From assembly GCA_031290395.1 (NCBI GenBank), contig JAITNN010000018.1:26201-90200 (forward strand): a stretch of 64,000 nt of DNA, read 5' to 3'. The DNA is from Mycoplasmataceae bacterium (GTDB taxonomy: Bacteria; Bacillota_I; Bacilli_A; Mycoplasmatales; Mycoplasmoidaceae). Positions 54,644-64,000 of this stretch are shown piece after piece. Both the position numbers and the translations under genes were made by a program. Position 1 is the first letter of the stretch. Each line of letters starts with the position of its first letter. The notes beneath the pieces are model-generated. The model worked only from the letters and a program-made list of their open reading frames with translations. It ran no database searches and was not told where the DNA came from.

Positions 54644-57310
54644 CTAAATGTAAGAGGTAGTTTTCTTAACGCCTTTTTCTTTAGCGTGAGTGATTTGATT
54701 TTTTAATTGAGCAATCTGTTTATTAAGCTTATTTATTTGATTAAGTAATTTACTAATCTCTTGATCTTTATGTTTCACTGTTTTATCAAGTTGTGCATTC
54801 TTTTCAGTGATGTTTTGATCTAATTTCTTTAAAGTGCTATCTGTCGTATCTTTGCATACAATTAATGACTTCTTATAAATTAATTCATTGGATTTCTTAC
54901 TAGTTTTATATAGTTGTGTAATTTTTTTATGAGATAGTGCTAATTGTTGTTCTAAATAGACAATAGAGTCATTACGTTTTTTAGTTTGGGCGTGTCTAAA
55001 GCTTTTACGTTCCACGGCATAAAGCACCATGGCAGCAAAATTCAAAACTACTATTAAAGATAGTATGAAACAAACAATAATGCCAAATAAACTTAAGCCA
55101 CCTTCAGTAGCTAAGAACGCAAATTGTGGAATCACATTAAAAGCACCTAAGAAAATTAATAAAATGAGAATCAATATTCAAATTCATGAGACGATCATCG
55201 CTACATGAATGAAAGATGATGCTCATGTAGGTAGAGCAAATATCTTACTTTTTTTACTAAATTCTACTTCGTCTTTATTTGAAGCAAAATATTCTACAAA
55301 TGTTTTATCATTAGCTTTTATGTCCGCATCAATTTTGGCGAATTCCGGATCAATTTTTGCTAATTTATATCATTCAATTGTACCTGGCACAGCATAAATT
55401 TTTGAATCTGTATGCCCTATTTCACGACGATATTGTGTAAACAAATCAACCAAACGTTTATCATAAATAGCTTTAATACGAACTAATTCTTTAACATAAT
55501 TTTCTTGAATTTTAGCGGTTGCTCCGTGACGATATTCTCAGCGTGTTTGTCTTGCTTTATCAACACAAACAACTTTTTGAACTTTAATTTGATCACAAAT
55601 ATTCTTTTGTAGTTCAATGTGTTTGTCATATTGAATGCCAATTTTAGTATCAACCTCTGATATCAATGTATATCATTTCATTCGGTATGCATTATGTAGC
55701 GATGCAAGGCGCTCTTTCTTATCAATTGCACATTGATGAATTTTTGCGTTCACGGATGCAACATTACCATTTTTCTGGCCAGAAACAAAATGTTTATTTT
55801 CAATAAGTTTGCGTCTTAAATCTTTGTAATAAACTTTGGCTTTATCAAATTCTACAAAGTAATTGTTTCTAATAATTTGTAATTGAGCGTCAAGAGACTT
55901 TAATGTTTTTTTACTAAATTCATTAAACCTAACTTTACTATCTTGAATTACTTCTTTTGATTCAATAATAAAATTACGTTTAGATTCAATTAGTGTTCTA
56001 ATGGTGTTACGATACTGAGCATATGGTTTGGTGAGATCTTTATGTTGTTCTGAAGCTTTTTCAATAGCAACCTTATATTCTTCGACCAATTTAGAATTGT
56101 GAGCATGATAATCGTTTGAAGCAATGGCAATTTCATTAAGATGATGCTGTTTATTGTTACAAAAATCTAAAAGTAAAGTATCTAGTTTATTGGCGAATGT
56201 CTTCTTAGCATCAAATAGTGTAAGCTTGAATAATTCCTTACATTTAATTTTTTCATTTTTAATTTCAGCTTTAGTGCGTCTATATTCTTTTTTAGCAAGA
56301 GCAATTTTTTCGCTAATGTTGTCTAATTTGCTATTTTTAAAATGTTCGACTTGCATAGCATAATGTGCTTTAGCATGTTGTAATTTGTTTTGTTTCTTAA
56401 TCGATTCAAGATGAGCTTGGTATTGAGATTTTGTGTGGCTACAAGTTGTAACAAAAGTTTCACGAGTTTTAGTTTTAGCATTAGCATATGCTATAGCAAG
56501 AGTATCAACTGCATTGTGATGATGTTGAACAATTTTATCAAAATTTAATTTGCATTGCTCTTTACTTGTACGATATTTTTGTTTAGCTATATCTAGTGGA
56601 CGATTTTGTTTTTCAGACTTTAGTACTTTTTTATGCTTTTCAATTTCATTTTTATATTTTTGACTAATAGTTGCACAATCTTTGCCGAACCTCAATTTAA
56701 TGGTTTTGATTTCAGAATCTTTACCTTTACTATTTTTTAAATCTAAGTAATATTTGTGTCTTAAATTTAACAAGTCATGTTTTTTTAATAGACATATTTT
56801 TCTTAATTGATCAATGGATTTTTCATCAATTTTAGCTAGAAGCAACTGTGATTCTGCTCTTACTCTAATAGTTGCTTTATCTTGTTTTCAATGTTCAAAA
56901 GCAACTATTTGAGCATTTTGATATTTTTCTTTAGGGGAAACAATTACTTTTGGCTTACCAAAGTCTTTTTGATTTAGTTGATCTTTAAATGATGTTTTGA
57001 ACTCGTCAATCGTTTTATTAATTTTCTTGACTTCAAGATGATTTTTAGACTTTTTAGCGTTTTGCTTTGCTACATAAAGTTTTAGTAACCCTAATTTATA
57101 GTCATGATTAAATTTTGCTTGGGCTAATTTACGTGCTTTCTTAGCAAGATATTTTTCTTTCAATTTATGAGCATAATCAGCATCAAATTCCATCATGTCT
57201 AAAAAGTCATATTCAAATTTTTCATCTTTAATTTTTTGCGATGCTAAAATCTTGACATATTTTTCATTGATTTCACGTTCTATTAGAACAATTCTCTCAT
57301 TTAGGTACAT
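54644..57310 (-). CDS. Very large coiled-coil membrane protein, unknown function
   Basis: An 888-residue protein in one frame over UGA-Trp codons. Residues 1 to about 690 are almost all charged helix with many Lys, Glu and evenly spaced Tyr (for example KYRTSKEQCKLNFDKIVQHH). Two hydrophobic helices lie near residues 700-765 (ILILILLIFLGAFNVIPQF and LFGIIVCFILSLIVVLNF). A final coiled coil of about 120 residues ends the protein. Long cytoplasmic coils next to a membrane anchor suggest a scaffold or cytoskeletal role, as in mycoplasma attachment organelles, but I recognise no family. I chose ATG 57310 (AGGA eight bases before). ATG 57316 is also possible. The gap 57317-57470 holds only promoter-like AT-rich DNA. 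Confidence 0.65.
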
Positions 57311-57470
57311 GTACATATTCCTATATTAATTAATAATAATTATATGTATAAATAATGTATTAACAAAATTAACACTATACTTTGAAGTCATATTCCATTG
57401 CCTAAAAATTTAATGTCCAATTGCCTATTTGTTTAATAATCATATAAAAATAAACCGAATTACTTATTTT

Positions 57471-58058
57471 TTAAGTGACAGATATAGTAAGTTCAGTCAA
57501 TGCTTCTTTAAAAATTACTTCTTCTATATAGTCATAGGCTTTTACTATGACTTCTCACATATGTTTATCATCTTCATTGAATTGAAATATTGAATTATGA
57601 AATTCTATAATCTCAGGAAACATATTGTTAAATAAATCTAGAACATCTATAGGGTTGGTCTCAAGTGGATTATCATCGTTTGGAATTAAATATTTTTGAA
57701 TTTCCCTTAACAACATAATCCGTGCCTCTTGTTTTCCAAAATACATCTCATAAAACTTGGAACAATGTTGGAATCATCCGATATCGTGACTAATTTCATA
57801 TGGGCCTATGTCTAAACTTCTAGATAAATGAGCCAATTCATGTAAAAGACATCAAACAAATTCTCTTTCTGTAAGGTTTTTTAAGCGATGTTTATTGAAA
57901 TAGATGCAAAATTTATTATTGGCGTATGCTAACACATGAGAATTATGACGCCCTCACCTATCTGATGTGTGAGAAATGAATAATTTCATATGAGGAGTTG
58001 GTCATAGGACAGTATTCAATACCTTTTTTATGATAGTTTTACGATGTTTTATTGTCAT
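57471..58058 (-). CDS. Zincin metallopeptidase in the helicase operon
   Basis: A 195-residue protein. VWCLLHELAHLSRSLDIGP carries HExxH at about residue 71, and SHDIGWFQHCSKFYEMYFG about 17 residues later offers the third metal ligand, as in SprT/WLM/YgjP-like proteases. It begins with a basic stretch (MTIKHRKTIIKKVL). It overlaps the end of the SNF2 helicase gene by 20 bases, so it is part of the same operon. Proteases of this kind act on DNA-protein crosslinks or as regulatory proteases. The role here is unknown. Confidence 0.7.
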
Positions 58059-61000
58059 TATTACCACCGATTACTAATATTCCGCTTAACAGCGGTAACC
58101 CAATAGAGAAGCTATATTGATCTTTATCTATCTTTAGACTATCAATTTTTTTCGTAAATTTTTCCTTAGTTTTTGCAAGCATTGATTTTTTCATTATTTT
58201 AATTTTATCGTTAATGTTGGGGTCATTTATTTGATCGGAAATCGTTCCAATTATTTGCTTATAGTATCTAGTTCATTGTTCTCTTTGTCTGGCTTTTTTA
58301 AATTTATCCATATCCTTGTGTCGTTCTAGGAGTACGTTGTTATACTCATCAATTAATCTATCTAGAGTTTTACAAATATTTTTTCCGATAATTTCCTCGC
58401 AACAATTAGCATTCAATAATAGTTTGTTAAAAAAATCTATATTTTCTACTTTAAATCGTTGTAAATCGTCAGAACTTTGTATGGCAATGTTAATAGTAGT
58501 TGTCTCATCTGGCGTTCAAATAGTATTTACAAAGCAAGAAAAAATATAAGAACCATCTTTTAAATATTCATTCGTTGGGATGCAAATTTTATATTGAGAA
58601 TCACCAAGTATATTCAATTGTTTAGAATAATATAGAAAGCACGTCTGAAGAAGTGGATTAGATATATTTAAAAATATTGAATCATTATCTAAGTATTCAA
58701 AATTCATAACCACGTTAGGCTCATCTTTTCGCATGTTAAATATCAAATCTTTAAAGTTACTTAGATCAAATCCGCTATTCTTAATGTCGTCATTTAGCTT
58801 TGCCTTTTCATCTATTGTAAACTCATAAGTAAGTTCTAATTTGTTTTCATTTAAAGGTATTACATTCAATGTATCTTTGATGTATTCTTTAAGGATTTGT
58901 TTAAAGATAGATACGAATACAAATCTATTGCTCTTAAATTCTTGCAAATCCATATTTGCAACTTGATGAACTATCCCGTTAAAATCGGCCATTACCATTG
59001 ATTGAAGTTCGTGTTCTTGACGATCGATCTCTTTTTTAATTCTTTGAATATTGGATTCAATTTTTTTAAGTTTATCCTGTTTTTCTTGATCAGAAAGTTT
59101 TGGGTTTAACGCTAAATCCATTAGCTCATCTAATTTTGATTCAGAAAAAATATCATCAAAATCTCCAAAAGTTTCGTTAAAAATATTTAATCGTTCAAAA
59201 CATCTATAGAATATTTTTTCTTCCACCGTGTTTTTTGTTACGAAGTTAAATATTCAAACTTTGTCAGATATTTGTCCATACCTATCAATGCGCCCAATTC
59301 TTTGCTCTATTTTCATAGGATTTCATGGAATATCAAAATTTATTAATATAGAGCAAAATTCAAAGTCTATCCCCTCAGTAGCTACCTCGGTAGAAATTAA
59401 TACATCTATAGATCCGCTAGTTTGATGTCTAAAATTATCTCGAATTTTATTTCTTTCATCTATATTTGTAGAACCATTATAAGATCCGATGCGGAGATTT
59501 GTAAAAGCCACTTTTAGTTGTCTGTAAATATACTCTTGCGTGTTCCTATATCTAGTAAAAATCAAAACTTTCTTTGTTGCGATTTCGTTATTGGTTAGAA
59601 TTTCATTAATTATCTGAATTAATTTTTTTGTTTTTGTGTCATCTACATCTTTGATTTGGGAGGCTAACGAACTAATCGCTTTTGATTCCTTTGTAAAGTC
59701 TTCTTTAAGATCGTCTTCTCATAACATGAAATTTTGTTTTTTGATTTTATCAAATAGTTGTTGATGATGAAAATTTAAGCAAAACGAGTGTAATGAGCTT
59801 GCGATTTGTTGCTCATATCCGCTTATTACTAGATATTTAGAACGCGATAAGCAATATTTCAAGTAGAAATTTCTAAAAGAGCTATAGAAATTAGTTTCAA
59901 CATCGTTATACGAAGTAGCAATTTCAGTGACTACTCTTTTAGGAAATTCGTCTATTATGTCTTTTCTCTTCGTTCTATTTACTATATTGGCGAATGTGTG
60001 AGAGTCGTTTAATAAATCAAATAAATCATTGCTTTGCTCGGTGGTTAATGTATGATTATTTTGGATTAAATTCATAAATTCATCGAAAAGTTTAAAATCT
60101 TGAAATTCTGGAGTTGTTTTAATTTGTTTTAGAGAATCAAATAAATCTGATCATAACATTTTTCTTAAATTCTTAATAGCAACATTAATAGGTTTATTTG
60201 AATTAAATGCATTTTGATAATCTAAACCTGGAAAATATTGAACTGGATCTAGTAAATTTAGCAATGTAAATAAATTTTCCACTTTAAGTTGCAATGGAGT
60301 CGCACTTAAAAAAATAATATTTGTGATTAAATCATTTGAACATAAAATTTTCAAGAATTTTGATGCATTAGTATAAGTATTAACTGCGTGATGAACCTCA
60401 TCAACTATAAGTAATTGTATTGAGCGGAATAAATCTTGCACATTACTTTCGTCATTTTCGAGGTCCTTAATCTCGTTGTCCAACAATAGACTTTTAACTT
60501 GACTAAAACTTAAAATTCAATTGCCTTTAATGACACCATGTTCTTTGGGGTTCAATGTTTTATATTGTAAATATACTTCTTTAGAAAATACATGAAAATC
60601 AATGTTAAATTTATTTTTCATTTCAGATTGCCATTTACTCGTTAAATCTTTTGGACAAATAATTAATATATTTTCTAGATTTTCTCTCTCAATTAATTCG
60701 GTTAATATTATTCCGCTCTCAATCGTTTTACCGACACCAACTTCGTCTGCAATTAGTATTTTTTTGCTAGTTAAATTTAAAATTTTTTCTAATGGACGAA
60801 ATTGAAATGGATTAAATTTTATTTTCCCAGGAGCAAAATTTTTAATAATATTATTACGTTTGAATCTTTTATTAATAAAAAAATATGAATTAATGATATT
60901 TGTTAAAGTTTTTATAGTGATATTAAATTTGATCTTAGAAAATCGTTCAATTAATTTAGCATCAAAGAAACCTTCTTCGCCATTGTCAAGCCTATTTATT

Positions 61001-61104
61001 AGACACTTACGTATATTGCCTTGTTCATCATAAAATATCTGGGTTATTATACCTTCTAACCCTCTCCCTATGCGAATCTTTACTTTTTCGCCAATCTTAA
61101 ACAT
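58039..61104 (-). CDS. SNF2/HepA-type helicase (DrmD/RapA-like)
   Basis: A 1021-residue SF2 ATPase rebuilt over UGA codons. The N-terminal SH3/KOW-like segment is IGRGLEGIITQIFYDEQGN. Helicase motifs: QFRPLEKIL (about 101), ADEVGVGKTIESG (Walker A, about 119), ILIICPKDLTSKWQ (Ia), LLIVDEVHHA (II, about 235), IIFLSATPLQL (III), STEVATEGIDF (V), and IPWNPMKIEQRIGRIDRYGQ (VI), which is the RapA/HepA/DrmD form. About 450 residues of helical C-terminal region follow. DrmD is part of DISARM anti-phage systems, but no DISARM partners are here. GGAGGGGG lies before ATG 61104. ATG 61125 is the alternative. Confidence 0.85.
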
Positions 61105-61140
61105 ACCAATGTGAACCCCCTCCATTACCTTGCATCGCCA

Positions 61141-63522
61141 TTATTCGTGACTTAAATACAACTCATGTAGTGCCCTAGTATAAGCGACGTAACATTCATT
61201 TCTAGACATGTTTTTATTAAATACATAGGCAATATCGAACTCTAATCCCTGGACTCCATTAATAGTGGTAATATAAATATTACCTATAGTAATTTTTACC
61301 TTGCCATTTAGTTGAAGGTATTTAGGAATATATTTTCTAATTTCTGCCTCTTCTTCTTTATTTGTGTAAATAATAACAGTTCTATATTTCTTAAAATGAT
61401 TTTCATTTTTGATTTTTTGTATAAAATTTGATAAATTCATAATTTCAACTTTATTTTCTTGTGGCCCTTTAGCCTCCATATTTATAGATAAATTTTCTAC
61501 AACGTAATTTGTAATATTTGAGGAGTTTCTGTAATTTTTTGTTAGATTAAATCGCTTAAAATTTTTTAAGATAGATGATTGTTCTGGCAACGAGAACGGA
61601 CTAATAGATTGCTGAAAATCTCCAAACAAATAAAAGTAAGAAGGTGCTTTAAAACACTTAAGATATGTCTGTATTTCTTGTTCTGAAAAACCCTGCATTT
61701 CATCAATGCAAAATAATACATCATGTTCTGATTCGGCACAAAATGAATAAGCAGCATTGTTCACGAGCAAATATAAATATGTGAAAGGATCCTTTTTAAT
61801 TTTTCAATCATTAGATTTATTTAACAAATAATCAATGATTGTCAAACAGTAGTCTATATTGATTTTCTTTTTATCAATAGTTTGCTCGTTGATTTTGAGA
61901 TTTTGTGTTAGCAAAATCAAATAATGTTTGACTAAACACACTAATGGATTTTCCTCTTTCTTGCCCGGATTTTCTTTATTAAAAAACTTTAGAAATTGCT
62001 TATTCAATAAATAAAATTTATCAAAAAATTTTAAAAAGTTTATTCCTTTTTTATTATTTATATTGAACATAGTGACATATTCATGTTTAATACAATATCT
62101 TGTCTCTAAACGATAAAATTCTAAATTATTTCTACTAAAAGTTGTATCTACAGAAAAAAATATATCAAAAATATTTTTGTATCATTTATCACTATTTATT
62201 TTCTTTATTTGCTCATCATCTAACGAAGACAAATTTAATTCATCAAAAAGCATCTCAGTTCGGTCAAGAAATAGGCTTATTCCACTACAGTTGTATTCAA
62301 AAATACCATGCTTGAATAATTTTTTTTCTTCCAAATATTTTTTAATTTTAAACTTAAATGTTCTTACTAGATATGCAAAAAAATCATTCGCTAAATGAAT
62401 ATTATTGCCAAAAATTATGTCATTATAATTAGATAAATATTCTTTTAATTTAGTATCTTCAAATATAAAATCATTAAAAAAATTTTCACCGCTTGTCATC
62501 CCTAGTTCTTTTAAATTCTTTCTTGTTATTTTTTGTAAAATAATTTTATTGAATTTATATTTCCCATCAAATGTAACCTTGTCTATGTCAAGCTGTTTGT
62601 CTAGTTCTAAAAGTTGTTGCTTTAGTGATTCATTTGGTGAAACTATATAAGTTGAATTAGCATTAAAAATATGCTTATTTTGATATAAAACTCTCGCAAG
62701 TTTGTGTGTCAGTACCATTGTTTTTCCAGAACCAGCGCATCCACAAACCACTATGTTTTGTCTGGAATCTTCAGACATTATTTTAAATTGCTCATCGTCT
62801 ATAGTGGAAATAATGTCATGTACATTTGTTTTTAACCGATCTTTGTTAATTTTTTCAGTTATCAATCGATCAATTTGCTTTGAATCTGAAATTTCATAAT
62901 TAGTGATTCCGCTTTCATCATTTTCCATAGCCTCTATATCAATTTCTATAGCCTCTAGTAATTCGAAGTTTGTGAAATCTCTTTTCGCTGTAGATTTGCG
63001 TCGTCACAAATCAAATATTGGTTCTCGTCAGTCAACAATGTTTTTTTGAACAAAACTTCCAGCGCTGATTGGTATTTTATGTTTAGTTATATAAATAAAA
63101 ATATATCTATCGTCCATATTTTTTATTCTATATCCAAGTTTAAACGAAATCGTATCGGATGCAAAATCTGTTAAATTTGAATATTTGAATAATCAACCTT
63201 CATATTTGCGTGTATACCTACCAGCAGCTTCAGGATCTAAATTTCCAAATATGTCAGTGCATGGACCTGGGTATACTGGTTTTACCGCTTTCAAAGCTTC
63301 AATTTTATTTTCCAAATATTTACGAACACTTATTACGAATTTATTTATATTTCTGTTTGCATCAGATGACATGTCTTCGAAAAAAGTATCTTTAATAAAA
63401 TATTGCATTTGTATTTCATCAGCATAAAATGTTTCAATTTTAAGAACCGGTGCACAAGTTTCAAACCAATTATTTTCAGCACTCCTAATTATTTCCCCGT
63501 ATAGTTTATGATAGTATGCCAT
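61141..63522 (-). CDS. HelD/UvrD-like superfamily 1 helicase
   Basis: A 793-residue protein in one frame over UGA codons. The N-terminal region has NIVDWREPIFDLWRRKST, matching the 'DWRAPI' motif of HelD proteins. Helicase motifs: CGCAGSGKTMVL (Walker A, 261-268), FCIDEMQGFSEQE (II, 607), LFGDFQQS (III), LTKNYRNS (IV), TINGVQGLEFD (V) and YVAYTRALHELYL (VI). HelD relatives clear RNA polymerase or unwind DNA, and SF1 helicases also appear in several defence systems (for example GajB). It overlaps the start gene of the operon (TAATG) and is followed by the SNF2 helicase after a 36-base gap. Confidence 0.85.
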
Positions 63523-63872
63523 TAGAATCCACCAAAGTTATCATTGTCATCCATTGTGCCCATTGTGGGAATAAAATCATCTTCTAAATTAGATTCAGTC
63601 ATACCTGTCGTTATTTTGTATGCTATCCCTCCATGAGAATCAACTTTCATGCCGCTTGTAATATCGTAAACGGTATTATCACCTACTGAAGTAATACCAT
63701 TAGCTATTTTATAATAGGTTTTACCGTTTGGTCCAGTTCACATACCATCTGTTAATTTGCAATAAGTCCCATCTGGCCCTTGAATCATTCCGTCAGTTAT
63801 TTTGTATCATGTCCTACCACCGGCCGAAACCATACCATCCGTTATTTTATAAAATGTTTTATTTCTTTTCAT
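63522..63872 (-). CDS. Small tandem-repeat protein, first gene of helicase operon
   Basis: A 116-residue protein made almost entirely of six repeats of about 16 residues with the pattern (T)xYKITDGMxxGPxGx: FYKITDGMVSAGGR, WYKITDGMIQGPDG, YCKLTDGMWTGPNG, YYKIANGITSVGD, VYDITSGMKVDSHG, AYKITTGMTESN. An acidic tail follows (EDDFIPTMGTMDDNDNFGGF). The regular aromatic-Lys-Ile-(Thr)-Asp-Gly spacing suggests a beta-solenoid or hairpin repeat. I do not recognise the family. AAGGGAG precedes ATG at good spacing. Two UGA-Trp codons. It is coupled to the HelD-like gene by TAATG. Confidence 0.7.
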
Positions 63873-63903
63873 AACGATCTCCCTTACTGAGTAATATTTT
63901 TAA

Positions 63904-63946
<43 letters not shown>

Positions 63947-64000
63947 TATCTAACTACAATTTCTGTTTTAAGATAAACGATATTATTCACTTCAACTCAA

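Noticed and set aside
58039..61104. DISARM system based on the DrmD-like helicase
   Set aside because: No DrmA, DrmB, DrmC or DISARM methylase gene is near. The partners here are different.

Overview
The window comes from a Mollicute (mycoplasma-type) genome. The DNA is AT-rich, and UGA reads as tryptophan throughout: mgtA, smc, polC, cdsA, purB and the helicases only make sense if in-frame TGA is Trp. Gene order in several blocks is the standard Firmicutes order (infC-rpmI-rplT; asp23-fakA-plsX-rnc-smc-ftsY-ylxM; tsf-pyrH-frr-uppS-cdsA-dxr-rseP-polC). I cannot name the species. A dxr gene (MEP isoprenoid pathway) and a BspA-like leucine-rich surface protein are less common in this class and hint at a host-, gut- or protist-associated lineage. 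All gene ends below were rebuilt with UGA = Trp.

Left part (1-14 kb). A Phd/RelE-type toxin-antitoxin pair sits at the left edge, followed by trmB and a MgtA-type Mg2+ ATPase with an unusual leader holding two small ORFs and an inverted repeat. A non-coding stretch with an (AG)11 tract and a terminator precedes a secreted leucine-rich-repeat protein. Then comes a plus-strand run: infC-rpmI-rplT behind an attenuator leader, dUTPase, a YgjP-like metallopeptidase, trigger factor, and a type III restriction-modification system. The mod gene of that system carries a (GA)10 tract and is out of frame (phase OFF) in this copy.

Middle (13.4-34.5 kb). The asp23-to-ylxM housekeeping operon and a HAD phosphatase are on the minus strand. 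A nitroreductase-like gene, a repeat-bearing hypothetical, rpmF, a small membrane protein and alanine dehydrogenase follow. An 8.5-kb minus-strand carbon operon reads eno-pfkA-pyk-lacA-lacB-fba-ROK kinase-UlaA-like PTS IIC, joining galactose-6-phosphate isomerase to core glycolysis. The ROK kinase has a one-base frameshift.

Right-middle (34.5-52.7 kb). This holds an EzrA-like coiled-coil membrane protein, ackA, a HhH-GPD DNA glycosylase divergent from purB-nfo, grpE and dnaJ under a CIRCE-like operator, polC, and the rseP-dxr-cdsA-uppS-frr-pyrH-tsf block.

Right accessory part (52.7-64 kb). A three-gene cassette of unknown genes lies behind a structured, terminator-bearing leader RNA. Next are a second toxin-antitoxin pair and a very large coiled-coil membrane protein. 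The last block is a four-gene operon: a short tandem-repeat protein, a HelD/UvrD-like SF1 helicase, a HepA/DrmD-like SNF2 helicase and a zincin metallopeptidase. Its start lies just downstream of a (TA)14 tract in promoter position. I regard this operon as the best candidate for an undescribed, possibly phase-variable, defence system.
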